Source: Neobacillus novalis NBRC 102450
GTDB taxonomy: Bacteria > Bacillota > Bacilli > Bacillales > Cytobacillaceae
Direction of reading: 5' to 3'
Assembly: GCF_001591805.1 (NCBI RefSeq)
Contig: NZ_BCVP01000016.1
Span: 214,031 to 278,030, forward strand
Length of the DNA stretch: 64,000 bases
Below, in pieces: positions 8,573-16,855 of the stretch (its first letter is position 1; the number at the start of each line of letters is the position of its first letter). Position numbers and translations under genes: made by a program. Below the pieces are notes generated by a model. The model had not been told where the DNA came from. It saw only the letters and a list, made by a program, of their open reading frames with translations, and made no database searches.

Positions 8573-9433
8573 ATGGCGAACATCTGGAAGGTAGTTCCGG
8601 CAACACTATTAGTCCTTATTATATTGAGTGGAATGGATTCAGCGGGAATAAGGATGGCGGAGACAATTGTACCACAAATTGCGGGAGAGTTTGGAGTGGC
8701 CATAGATGTTGAAACTGGCGAGATTCTATACAACAAAATTGCCCATTCAAAAGCGTATCCTGCGAGTATGACTAAAGTGTTAACGGCAACTATTTTAGAT
8801 GAACGGATGGATGATGGCGAAATATTAACGGTTAGCCCAAATGCTGCATGTCAAGAATGCATTTGTTTAGGGTTAAAAGCTGGAGAGAAGATTTCTAAAC
8901 AAGATGCTATGAAAGCTTTATTATTAGTAAGTGCTAATGATGTGTCCGTTACGATTGCGGAAAATGTAGGTGGCAGCGAAGAAGGATTTGCCGAACTTAT
9001 GAATCAGAAAGTGAGAGTGTTACGTCTTAAAAATTCTCATTTCGTTTCAGCAAGTGGTCTGAATGGTCCAAACCATTATACAACTCCGTATGATATGGCT
9101 CTCATCACAAAAGAAGCCGTTCAACATCCGAACGTACTAGAGGTCATGTCTACGCAGGCCGCAAGAATTAAAACAAGCATGCAAGAAAAAAACATTAGCA
9201 ACCTAATTAAACTTCAAACCATGCCGAACGTCATTGCTGGTAAACCTGGGTTTACAAATGCAGCACAGCATACGCTTGTAGAATATTTAAAAAAGGACAA
9301 TAAAGAAGTAATCTCAGTAGTCATGAAGTCGGATAAACAATCTAAATACAGCGATGTTCAAACAATGGCCAACTATTCATTTGCTCATTTGCAAAAATCA
9401 AAACCAGTTTCTGAAGAAGATATAGTTGATTAA
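8573..9433 (+). CDS. D-alanyl-D-alanine carboxypeptidase family protein with altered KTG motif
   Basis: A PBP5/DacF-type serine peptidase (S11) that would trim the terminal D-Ala of peptidoglycan stem peptides. After a signal peptide (MANIWKVVPATLLVLIILSG) come PASMTK (nucleophile Ser and Lys), VSAND (SxN motif) and GKPGFT where the third motif KTG is expected. The Thr-to-Pro change is one base (ACT to CCT). There is no C-terminal amphipathic anchor, so it may be short or released. ATG 8573 is chosen for GGGGGT 5 nt upstream and a compact signal peptide; ATG 8534 with GGAG is possible. Confidence 0.8.
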   Translation: MANIWKVVPATLLVLIILSGMDSAGIRMAETIVPQIAGEFGVAIDVETGEILYNKIAHSKAYPASMTKVLTATILDERMDDGEILTVSPNAACQECICLGLKAGEKISKQDAMKALLLVSANDVSVTIAENVGGSEEGFAELMNQKVRVLRLKNSHFVSASGLNGPNHYTTPYDMALITKEAVQHPNVLEVMSTQAARIKTSMQEKNISNLIKLQTMPNVIAGKPGFTNAAQHTLVEYLKKDNKEVISVVMKSDKQSKYSDVQTMANYSFAHLQKSKPVSEEDIVD

Positions 9434-9557
9434 TTTTAGTTATGGGTAAATGAAACCCAAGGAGAAATATGATGGAATTTGATGCCGTGGTGGCGGGGAG
9501 ATTCTTGTCGCTGGACAACAGTTTGAAGAGAGGTTAATATTAGCCAATCCTCAAAAA

Positions 9558-9608
9558 CATAATTACGTAAAATATAAATTTGACGTAATTATGTGCATTA
9601 TGTAAAAT
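9558..9608. repeat. Three copies of a 16-bp site upstream of the Xer-like recombinase
   Basis: The site ATTTTACGTAATTATG occurs on the minus strand at 9558-9573, on the plus strand at 9578-9593 (ATTTGACGTAATTATG, one mismatch), and in weaker form on the minus strand at 9593-9608 (ATTTTACATAATGCAC). The first two diverge around ATAA; the second and third converge. The 11-bp arms ATTTGACGTAA and TTATGTAAAAT flank 9 bp and resemble halves of a Xer/dif-like site. The array spans the promoter, so it may be an operator, a recombination site, or both. Confidence 0.55.
9580..9608 (+). promoter_or_regulatory. Sigma-A promoter of the recombinase gene
   Basis: TTGACG (9580-9585), 17-nt spacer, TAAAAT (9603-9608). 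The start of transcription near 9615 would leave only about 13 nt of leader before ATG 9628, just enough for GTGAGGTG. Both hexamers lie inside the repeated site. Confidence 0.6.
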
Positions 9609-9627
9609 GTAGAAGTGAGGTGATTTT

Positions 9628-10716
9628 ATGGTAAATCAAGTGAAGCAGCAAAATTTCAAAAAATTGCAAGTCTTACTTAATGAATTACCCTGGTATGTTG
9701 ATGAGTACATTAATCATAAGCTAAGGAAACTTTCTACAGCGTCGCTGTTTAATTATTGTCATGATTATAAAATATTTTTCAATTGGATGGTTAGTGAGCA
9801 GTTATGGAACGGCAGCATCAAGGATATCCCGTTGGATCGCCTAGAGATAATGACAGTTTTAGAGATTGAAAATTTTTTAAACTATCTTCACTACCAATTA
9901 AATAATAAAGAACTAACGGTGAATCGGAAGTTATCGGCGTTAAAATCGCTGTTTAATTACCTGCAAAACATTGCTGAAACACCTGATTTAAAGCCCTATA
10001 TTAACCGGAATGTGATGGCGAAAATTGAATTCAATGAAGTTAAAGACAGCATGGAAACAAAAGCAAATAAGATGGAAGGAAAGATTTTACTTGGTGATGA
10101 GTATGAGAAGTTTCGCTTATTTGTGGCTAATGATTACGGTGAATTAAACAAAGATAACAAAAAACTCTTTAATTTTTATCAATTTAACAAGGAACGTGAT
10201 ACGGCCATTGTCTCGTTAATCTTGGGATCTGGGCTGCGTCTTTCGGAGTTAGTGGGCATTGATTTAGATGATCTTGATTTTAGCAAGTATTGTGTAAGAG
10301 TGATTAGGAAAGGAAATAAAGAACAATTTGTTTATTTTAGTCAGGTTGCTATGGCTGATTTGCAAGAATACCTATCTATTAGGACCGCTAAATACCAAGT
10401 AGATAAGACTAATAAGGCATTATTCATTTCTGCACCAATCGGTCCAAAAGGAAAATCACGCAGGCTTACGGCTAGATCTGTTGAAAAACTCATTGAAAAG
10501 TATGCAGCGGCATTTGGCAAACCATCGTTATCGGTACATAAGCTAAGGCATTCATTTGCTACCAGATACCATGCTGAAATCAATGATGTGCCAAAATTAC
10601 GACGCCAATTAGGTCATTCATCGATCCAAACAACGATGATTTACACGCATATTAAGAATGATGATTTAAAAATTGCGGTTGATAAGATGGATATGCCAAA
10701 AGAACAAATGGAATAA
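9628..10716 (+). CDS. Tyrosine recombinase, XerS-like
   Basis: A 362-residue integrase-fold recombinase. The N-terminal SAM-like DNA-binding domain covers about residues 1-150. The catalytic domain has the full set: Arg in GSGLRLSELVGI, Lys in VIRKGNKEQ, HKLRHSFATR (His and Arg), LGHSS (His) and the nucleophile Tyr in TTMIYTHI. Length and spacing resemble XerS, the single-protein chromosome dimer recombinase of streptococci; XerS-like copies also occur in bacilli. No phage genes are nearby, so it is not an obvious prophage integrase. GTGAGGTG gives a good start at 9628. Confidence 0.85.
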   Translation: MVNQVKQQNFKKLQVLLNELPWYVDEYINHKLRKLSTASLFNYCHDYKIFFNWMVSEQLWNGSIKDIPLDRLEIMTVLEIENFLNYLHYQLNNKELTVNRKLSALKSLFNYLQNIAETPDLKPYINRNVMAKIEFNEVKDSMETKANKMEGKILLGDEYEKFRLFVANDYGELNKDNKKLFNFYQFNKERDTAIVSLILGSGLRLSELVGIDLDDLDFSKYCVRVIRKGNKEQFVYFSQVAMADLQEYLSIRTAKYQVDKTNKALFISAPIGPKGKSRRLTARSVEKLIEKYAAAFGKPSLSVHKLRHSFATRYHAEINDVPKLRRQLGHSSIQTTMIYTHIKNDDLKIAVDKMDMPKEQME

Positions 10717-10721
10717 ATCAA

Positions 10722-10757
10722 TAAGGCTGCCACTATTGGCAGCCTTATTTTTTTATT
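10722..10757 (+). terminator. Terminator of the recombinase gene
   Basis: ATAAGGCTGCCA pairs with TGGCAGCCTTAT around CTAT, followed by TTTTTTTATTTTT. Confidence 0.85.
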
Positions 10758-10800
10758 TTTATCAGTTTACATAATATTATTATAGTAATAAAAATTTAAA

Positions 10801-10839
10801 CCGTCTCAATTACTAAGTATACTTAAGATAATGAGACGG
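10801..10839 (-). terminator. Hairpin terminating the PH-domain gene
   Basis: CCGTCTCA and TGAGACGG are exact complements about 23 nt apart. On the minus strand the hairpin is followed by TTTAAATTTTTATT. Confidence 0.55.
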
Positions 10840-10847
10840 AGAAAAAT

Positions 10848-11285
10848 TTATAAATAAAGATCAATCTTTGAATTTATTTTTCTTAATTCCGCACAAAATT
10901 GTTCCTCGTGTTTAGGAGAAATCAAAATCGTAGTCCACTTCGCATATTGTATTTCTAAACGGTTCAATGACAATGCTGGACTTGATAACGGATTTCGCGT
11001 TTTTCTGATACTTTTTATCGCCATTATGTCAATTTTCCAGCGAAACGGTCCTCCAACTACCTTTAATTGACTACCAATTATTTCATAATACGTACCAAAC
11101 CAGCACCACATTATAAATCCACTTGTTAATCCACATACGAGGATTGCAGTAATCATCTCCCCCTTCCCTTCTGGAACGCCAGGCAGGAATAAAAAAGAAC
11201 CAATCAGAAAGGCAACAGCCCCCCATAATATGAGACCAGTGATGATTCCTTTTTTTGAGTAAAACCTCATCATCTTCACCGCCAT
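10848..11285 (-). CDS. Two-TM membrane protein with bacterial PH domain
   Basis: A 145-residue protein. Hydrophobic segments at about residues 13-32 and 43-62 are followed by a small beta-rich domain (YYEIIGSQLKVVGGPFRWKID ... IRKTRNPLSSPALSLNRLEI ... ILISPKHEEQFCAEL) of the kind annotated as bacterial PH domain. Function is unknown. ATG 11285 and ATG 11273 are both possible, each with a weak ribosome binding site. It stands alone between two terminators. Confidence 0.7.
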   Translation of the reverse strand: MAVKMMRFYSKKGIITGLILWGAVAFLIGSFLFLPGVPEGKGEMITAILVCGLTSGFIMWCWFGTYYEIIGSQLKVVGGPFRWKIDIMAIKSIRKTRNPLSSPALSLNRLEIQYAKWTTILISPKHEEQFCAELRKINSKIDLYL

Positions 11286-11597
11286 GTATCACTTTATTTT
11301 CTTAAAGAAATCCCTTTTAATAATTGTATTTACGAATTACTCCTATTTAAGTTCCAAAAACTATTTATTTATGCTTAATTTTACAACAAAACTATTAAAA
11401 TTCATGATTTATATGCAAGTAATCTTCTTAATGGGCGAATCTTAACATTCACAGGTCGAATTCGATTTCTTAGAGTCATTTGCAATGAGAAGTAAACTAC
11501 GCATTCTTCCACAGTCCATTGGCAAGTGAACTGACTATTTTACAAATCAGCCCCCCTTCCCTTCTCAGGGCTGTTCTTGTCTGACTTTATTAAAAAA
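11286..11597. other. Intergenic region with remnant of an ABC exporter 3' end
   Basis: No intact gene is present. At 11524-11551 the minus strand repeats, with two or three mismatches over about 27 bp, the codons for ADLYNSQFT near the end of the ABC exporter gene (original near 11658-11684), but with an in-frame stop (ADL*NSQFT). This is a leftover of a duplication or of a former second ABC gene. A small hairpin CAGCCC/GGGCTG lies at 11548-11573. Confidence 0.5.
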
Positions 11598-11632
11598 CAG
11601 CGCATAGGGAGACGCCTGCTCCCTATGCGCTG
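11598..11632 (-). terminator. Terminator of the ABC exporter operon
   Basis: CAGCGCATAGGGA pairs exactly with TCCCTATGCGCTG around 9 nt; on the minus strand TTTTTT follows. Confidence 0.88.
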
Positions 11633-11636
11633 TCTA

Positions 11637-13532
11637 TTATCCTGCATTTCTCTGATTACTTGTAAACTGACTATTATACAAATCAGCATAGAAACCGTCT
11701 TTTTCTAACAATTCCTCATGGGTTCCTTTTTCAATCACACTGCCATGATTCATCACAAGGATGAGATCAGCATCACGAATCGTTGACAACCGATGGGCAA
11801 TGACGAAACTAGTCCGCCCCTTCATTAAATGATCCATTGCCTTTTGAATCTGGACTTCGGTACGAGTATCTACACTGCTGGTCGCTTCATCAAGAATTAA
11901 GATGGCCGGATTAGCGAGAATCGCTCGCGCAATTGTTAATAATTGCTTTTGACCTTGTGAAATATTAGAAGCTTCCTCGTTTAGAATCGTCTCATAGCCA
12001 TCAGGGAGTGTGCGAATAAAATGGTCAGCGTTGGCCGCTCGTGCCGCCGCCACAATTTCATCTTCCGTTGCCCCTTCTCTACCATAAGCAATATTATCTC
12101 GAATGGTACTATTAAAGAGCCAGGTATCTTGAAGCACCATCCCGAACAAAGATCTTAGATGCTCCCTTTTCATTTCCCGAGTATCGACTCCATCAATTAA
12201 TATTGTCCCAGAATCAATTTCATAGAAACGCATTAATAAGTTTATCAGTGTTGTTTTTCCCGCACCTGTTGGTCCAACGATGGCAACCCGCTGGCCCGGT
12301 TTCACAGCGATATTCATGTCATCGATTAAAGGTTCATTTTCCTTATAGCCAAAGGCAACATGTTCGAATGTTACTTCTCCCTTAGGTTCAGTAATCACTT
12401 CAGCAGCAACCGCTTCTGGCACCTCTTCCGTTTCATCTAAAATTTCAAATACACGCTCCGCACTTGCAATCGTTGACTGGATAACGTTTGCAATCGATGC
12501 TGTTTGTGCGATTGGTTGGGAAAATTGCCTTGCATATTGGATAAAGGCTTGAATATCACCAATTTTAATTGCATTTTTTGTTACCAATATACCGCCAACA
12601 ACTGAGATAAGGACATAGCCAATATTATTAATAAACGACATTAATGGCATAATCATCCCCGAAACGAATTGCGCCTTCCAGCCCGATTGGTATAGCTTTT
12701 CATTGATTTCCTCGAATTGTTCAATTGATTTTTGTTCATGGCCAAATACTTTGATGACCTTATGACCGGTATACATTTCTTCGACATGCCCGTTAAGTTG
12801 GCCAAGAGATTTTTGCTGTCCTTTAAAAAACTGTTGCGACTTCTTGGCGATTTTTGCAATTGCTACACCACTAAGTGGGAGTGTCAAGATGACAATGAGT
12901 GTCATCAATGGACTAATCGATAGCATCATGATGATTACACCAATGATTGTGACAACCGATGTAATCAGCTGGGTCAAGCTTTGCTGTAAGGTAGTACTGA
13001 TATTATCGACATCATTGACAGCCCGGCTGAGAATTTCACCATGTGTACGCGAATCAAAGTATTTTAGCGGCAGCCGGTTGATTTTTCCCTCGACTTCTTT
13101 ACGCAGATTGTAGACCGTCTTCTGCGCTACACCGGCCATAATATAGCCTTGTAAATAAGCAAATATCGCACTGATAATATAAAGTCCAATTAGTAAAATA
13201 ATTATTTGACCAATGTAGTCAAAATCTATTTTCGCCCCCGGAACACGATTAATCTTCATCATCAAACCTTCAAACAGCTTGGTTGTTGCATTACCCATGA
13301 TTTTCGGGCTGACAATCGAAAATACGGTACTGATGATGGCTGTAATCAAAACAGAAATTAGCTGTAATTTATACGGTTTTAAATAGCTTACTAGTCTTTT
13401 TAATGTCCCTTTAAAATCCTTGGCTTTTTGAACAGGCATGCCCATGCCCATAGGGCCAAATCCCCCGCCGGGTCCAGCTTTTCGAGCTCCGGGATTTTGT
13501 TCATGTCCTTGGTTTTTGGAATCTTTACTCAT
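11637..13532 (-). CDS. Heterodimeric ABC exporter, subunit 2 (YfiC-like)
   Basis: A 631-residue half-transporter: a Gly/Met-rich N-terminal tail, six membrane helices to about residue 345, then the ATPase domain with Walker A GPTGAGKTT, signature ISQGQKQLL, Walker B ILILDEATSSVD with catalytic Glu, and H-loop IAHRLST. The signature is degenerate (ISQGQ for LSGGQ), whereas Walker B and the H-loop are canonical. The gene overlaps its partner by 4 nt (ATGA), so the two form a heterodimer of the BmrCD/YfiBC kind. Substrate is unknown; the MarR gene upstream suggests drugs or toxic organics. Confidence 0.88.
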   Translation of the reverse strand: MSKDSKNQGHEQNPGARKAGPGGGFGPMGMGMPVQKAKDFKGTLKRLVSYLKPYKLQLISVLITAIISTVFSIVSPKIMGNATTKLFEGLMMKINRVPGAKIDFDYIGQIIILLIGLYIISAIFAYLQGYIMAGVAQKTVYNLRKEVEGKINRLPLKYFDSRTHGEILSRAVNDVDNISTTLQQSLTQLITSVVTIIGVIIMMLSISPLMTLIVILTLPLSGVAIAKIAKKSQQFFKGQQKSLGQLNGHVEEMYTGHKVIKVFGHEQKSIEQFEEINEKLYQSGWKAQFVSGMIMPLMSFINNIGYVLISVVGGILVTKNAIKIGDIQAFIQYARQFSQPIAQTASIANVIQSTIASAERVFEILDETEEVPEAVAAEVITEPKGEVTFEHVAFGYKENEPLIDDMNIAVKPGQRVAIVGPTGAGKTTLINLLMRFYEIDSGTILIDGVDTREMKREHLRSLFGMVLQDTWLFNSTIRDNIAYGREGATEDEIVAAARAANADHFIRTLPDGYETILNEEASNISQGQKQLLTIARAILANPAILILDEATSSVDTRTEVQIQKAMDHLMKGRTSFVIAHRLSTIRDADLILVMNHGSVIEKGTHEELLEKDGFYADLYNSQFTSNQRNAG

Positions 13533-15256
13533 GCGATTTCCTCCTCTGACAGCTGTGACATGACAATCTCACGATAAACTGCACTCGATTCCATCAGTTC
13601 CTTATGTGTGCCGATTCCCGTGATTTCCCCATTATCTAGGACAAGAATCTGATCTGCATCGATAATCGTGCTCACCCGCTGTGCCACGATTAAAACGGTT
13701 GAATCGCCAGTTTCTCCTTTTAATGCGCCACGAAGCTTAGCATCTGTTTTAAAATCCAATGCAGAAAAACTATCATCAAATATATAAATTTCCGGCTTCC
13801 GAACAAGTGCTCGGGCAATGGACAATCGCTGCTTTTGCCCGCCCGAAACATTTGTTCCCCCTTGGGCAATCGTGGCATCGAAACCATCAGGCATATCGGA
13901 TATAAACTCATTTGCTTGAGCAATTTCCGCTGCATGCCTCACTTCGTCTTCAGTTGCATCCTCTTTTCCGTAGCGAATATTTTCTGCAATCGTTCCAGTA
14001 AATAGAACTGCTTGCTGCGGAACAAAGCCTATCTTTTCTCTAAGCTGTTCTTGCGTCATTTCACGAACATCGACACCGTCAACAAGGACATTCCCACTGT
14101 CGACATCATAAAAGCGCGGAATTAAATTAATAAGGGTCGATTTCCCGGAGCCGGTTCCACCAATAATGGCCGTTACCTCACCTGGATTCATGGAAAACGA
14201 AATATTTGAAATCGCCGGCATTTCAGCTCCAGGATAGCTAAAGGTTACATTTCTAAATTCTACCTGACCTTTTGCTCCCTTTCCTAAAACAGGATTAGCG
14301 GGATTCTTAATGTCAGCCACAGTATCAATTACTTCGTTAATTCTGACAGCAGATACCGATGCTCGTGGAATCATCACAAACATCATTGACAGCATAATGA
14401 ACGAAAACATGATTTGCATCGCATATTGAATAAATGCCATCATATCGCCAACCTGCATATGACCATTGCTGATGCGAATGCCGCCAAACCAGATAATCGC
14501 AACAGTAGAAAGGTTGAGGACAATCATCATAATCGGCATCATCGCGGCCATTAGTTTATTTACCTTAATCGCTGTTTGCGTTAAATCCCAGTTTGCCGCG
14601 TCGAATCGCTTTTTCTCATGTTCCACACGATTAAACGAACGAATGACACGAATACCTGTTAAATTTTCTCTTAACACACGATTTAAATTATCCAATTTCA
14701 CTTGCATCGCTTTAAAAAGCGGTATTCCTTTTTTTGCAATAATCACGATAGCGAGCACGAGAATGGGTAATGCCACGGCAAGAACTAAGGTTAATTTGGA
14801 ATCCTTTGAATAAGCCATTATGATGCCTCCAATACACATCATCGGGGCCATGGCCATCATTCTTAGCATCATGACTAATACCTGCTGGATTTGGGTAATA
14901 TCATTGGTAGTTCTTGTAATTAGTGAAGCAGTTCCCAGTTTATCAAATTCATGTAACGAAAAATCGCCCACATGGGAAAAAACCTTGGTACGTAACAATT
15001 TACCAAACCCTGATGCTGCTTTGGCAGAATAGAAACTGGCAGCAAGAGAACAAATCATCCCGCCTGCAGCAACGAGCAGCATAAAACCACCGATTTTCCA
15101 GATATAGGCCGTATCGCCTGTCACCACACCCTTATCGACAATATCGGCCATTAATGTTGGTAAATAGAGTTCAGCCAACGATTGCAACAGGACGAGGCCT
15201 AAAACGAAATAAATCGGTATTTGAAAGGGTTTTAGAAATCTGCTTAATTTTATCAA
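13529..15256 (-). CDS. Heterodimeric ABC exporter, subunit 1 (YfiB-like)
   Basis: A 575-residue half-transporter with six membrane helices followed by Walker A GGTGSGKST, canonical signature VSGGQKQRL, Walker B IYIFDDSFSALD in which the catalytic Glu is Asp, and an H-loop with Gln instead of His (VAQRVSTI). With the odd signature of its partner this predicts one active and one degenerate ATP site, as in known heterodimeric exporters. The start is TTG, with GGAG 10 nt before it. It is the first exporter gene after marR and is translationally coupled to subunit 2. Confidence 0.88.
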   Translation of the reverse strand: MIKLSRFLKPFQIPIYFVLGLVLLQSLAELYLPTLMADIVDKGVVTGDTAYIWKIGGFMLLVAAGGMICSLAASFYSAKAASGFGKLLRTKVFSHVGDFSLHEFDKLGTASLITRTTNDITQIQQVLVMMLRMMAMAPMMCIGGIIMAYSKDSKLTLVLAVALPILVLAIVIIAKKGIPLFKAMQVKLDNLNRVLRENLTGIRVIRSFNRVEHEKKRFDAANWDLTQTAIKVNKLMAAMMPIMMIVLNLSTVAIIWFGGIRISNGHMQVGDMMAFIQYAMQIMFSFIMLSMMFVMIPRASVSAVRINEVIDTVADIKNPANPVLGKGAKGQVEFRNVTFSYPGAEMPAISNISFSMNPGEVTAIIGGTGSGKSTLINLIPRFYDVDSGNVLVDGVDVREMTQEQLREKIGFVPQQAVLFTGTIAENIRYGKEDATEDEVRHAAEIAQANEFISDMPDGFDATIAQGGTNVSGGQKQRLSIARALVRKPEIYIFDDSFSALDFKTDAKLRGALKGETGDSTVLIVAQRVSTIIDADQILVLDNGEITGIGTHKELMESSAVYREIVMSQLSEEEIA

Positions 15257-15278
15257 GTTGCATCAACTCCGTTTTAGA

Positions 15279-15296
15279 TTGTTAATGAGTAAACAA
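15279..15296. promoter_or_regulatory. Inverted repeat between marR and the exporter, MarR operator candidate
   Basis: TTGTTAATGAGTAAACAA has TTGTT/AACAA arms and an AT-rich centre, placed 23 nt before the exporter start. A second short dyad, CCTAATAGTTAGG, lies at 15849-15861 just upstream of marR. Either could bind the regulator. Confidence 0.4.
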
Positions 15297-15371
15297 TACA
15301 TTATAGTTATGAACTGAATATGAACAAAAAGTTTATTTCATTTTTTAGGGCTATTACGCTTTCGAATCCCG

Positions 15372-15821
15372 TTAGCGGCTCTGTTCATTAAAATAATGAT
15401 GGACTTTATCGAGTAAATCAGCTAACTGCTCACTTTCCTCTTCACCTAAATAATCAATTAAACCAGTAAAGTTTTCGGTGAACCGGTTTTTAGCTCTAGC
15501 TGTTGCTTCCATCCCTGCTTGAGTAAGTTTAATTTTTACTGAACGTCTATCCTCTGGATCAACTGCTCGTTCCACTAGACCATCTTTTTCAAGGATATTA
15601 ATGATTTGGGTAACGGTCGGCGGTGTAACTTGCAAGCGTTGACTTATTTCTGAGACCTTCATTTCTTCATTTTTCTCATTTGCACCTTGTTGAATCGCTG
15701 CGAGTACCTTGAATTCACTTGGATTATATCCGCCAATCTTCTTTTCGTGCCAACCTGTTTTTCTAAATTGCATGAACGCTTTGAGCAGGTTTTGCGCTGT
15801 GGCACTTTCGATATCCGCCAC
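15372..15821 (-). CDS. MarR family transcriptional regulator
   Basis: A winged HTH of MarR type: SEFKVLAAIQQ, VSEISQRLQVTPPTVTQIINILEKDGLVER and the wing DPEDRRSVKIKLTQAG, followed by dimerization helices. About 149 residues from GTG 15821, which has GAGGTG 6 nt upstream; an ATG at 15842 lacks a ribosome binding site. It lies 115 nt upstream of the exporter genes on the same strand and probably represses that operon until an exported compound binds. It contains no Cys for redox sensing. Confidence 0.85.
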   Translation of the reverse strand: MADIESATAQNLLKAFMQFRKTGWHEKKIGGYNPSEFKVLAAIQQGANEKNEEMKVSEISQRLQVTPPTVTQIINILEKDGLVERAVDPEDRRSVKIKLTQAGMEATARAKNRFTENFTGLIDYLGEEESEQLADLLDKVHHYFNEQSR

Positions 15822-15928
15822 TATTATCACCTCAATTTTCATTTATAACCCTAATAGTTAGGTAACTTAATTATTTACATTGCTAAGTATATTCCTCACG
15901 AAGGCCGACGTCAATTTTTTTGAATAAA

Positions 15929-15963
15929 AAAAATAAACACAGGTGTTTTATCTGTGTTTATGA
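15929..15963 (-). terminator. Terminator after the YnfC-position gene
   Basis: TAAACACAG pairs with CTGTGTTTA around GTGTTTTAT; TTTTTTTT follows on the minus strand. Confidence 0.75.
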
Positions 15964-15999
15964 AACGGTTTGCTCGCACCAATTCAAATCAAAAACTTT

Positions 16000-16758
16000 T
16001 TAATGGGCTTTTACTTGCTTAACCTCGGTCCTTATTAGGTTCCAATGACCACGGTCATAATTCCAGGTGCTTTCGACGAGGGCGATTGTGTCCGCATTGG
16101 CAATTCCTGTTACCCTTTGAATACCCTTCAAGCCAATTTTTCCATTATCTAATTGAACAGGTTTTAGGTCGCTATATGGATTTACCGTTAATTCCGCCGG
16201 CTCATTTAATTTCCCTTTGAAGTAAAATCCTAGTTTTTTATAATAATTCATTCGATCCCTAAGATTAAACTTATAAGTTTTTCCCGTTTGCACCAGCTTA
16301 ATTTCGGCTTTATAGCCATCTAAAAATTTTGTGTTCATCTCTAGCGGCTCAGGTAAGGGCAGATCGGAGTGAATGAAATTCTTTAAGGAGGATAAAGAAT
16401 TAATTACAATTCCACCGCTTCCTCCTGTTTGAACAGTTGAAAATATCTCCTTCATTCCATCATTGTTTAAATCAACCAGCTGAATTGACGCTTTTGAACC
16501 ACTCTCTAGTGGAAAGGTAAACAATTTCCCGTTAGATGCGGCTACCTCTATATAAATTTTTTTCAAAAAAGAATCATCCTCTTGATATGGAACACCCTTT
16601 AATAGGATCACTTCGTCTATTCCGTCCCCAGAAATATCCTCTTTCTCTTCTGAAATCGTAATGACCTTCGTATTTTCACCAATTGCATACACACCCGTTA
16701 TTGCCGTTAGCGATATGAGAAAAAACAAAACAATAACCAGCAGCAGCTCTTTTTTCAT
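16000..16758 (-). CDS. Secreted protein with FG-GAP/EF-hand-like loops (ynfC position)
   Basis: A 252-residue exported protein. Residues 1-25 form a signal peptide (MKKELLLVIVLFFLISLT, then cleavage near VYA). DISGDGIDEV and DLNNDGMKEI are Asp/Asn-rich loops like those of FG-GAP/VCBS repeats and could bind calcium. The rest is not recognised. It follows parC on the same strand, the position of ynfC in B. subtilis, but I cannot confirm homology. ATG 16758 is preferred to 16773 because GGAGGGG lies 6 nt before it. Confidence 0.65.
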   Translation of the reverse strand: MKKELLLVIVLFFLISLTAITGVYAIGENTKVITISEEKEDISGDGIDEVILLKGVPYQEDDSFLKKIYIEVAASNGKLFTFPLESGSKASIQLVDLNNDGMKEIFSTVQTGGSGGIVINSLSSLKNFIHSDLPLPEPLEMNTKFLDGYKAEIKLVQTGKTYKFNLRDRMNYYKKLGFYFKGKLNEPAELTVNPYSDLKPVQLDNGKIGLKGIQRVTGIANADTIALVESTWNYDRGHWNLIRTEVKQVKAH

Positions 16759-16816
16759 CTTATTCCCCTCCATACTCTGTTACTTGTCAGTATGTCCATT
16801 TTTGGTAAAAAAGATG

Positions 16817-16848
16817 AAAAGACTCCCTAAAAATTTAGAGAGTCTTTG
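16817..16848 (-). terminator. Terminator of the parE-parC operon
   Basis: AAAAGACTC and GAGTCTTT pair, with extra TTTA/TAAA pairing inside. It lies right after the parC stop, with a T-rich run on the minus strand. Confidence 0.6.
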
Positions 16849-16855
16849 CGAGAGA

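Larger units (their letters stand above)
9472..9609 (+). pseudogene. Possible frameshifted small ORF remnant
   Basis: AAGGAGAAAT precedes an ATG that reads MEFDAVVAGR and then stops after 22 codons. A second frame continues GGEILVAGQQFEERLILANP to a stop near 9609. Joined by one indel the two would give a protein of about 45 residues. I do not recognise it, and its end overlaps the promoter of the recombinase gene, so it is weakly supported. Confidence 0.2.

Noticed and set aside
9628..10716. Prophage or integrative element integrase
   Set aside because: No phage, conjugation or tRNA-att genes flank the recombinase; XerS-type features fit better.
10848..11292. Overlapping minus-strand frame of 69 codons inside the PH-domain gene
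   Set aside because: It is a frame-shifted shadow with Trp-rich, unlikely composition; the PH-domain frame has clear membrane segments.
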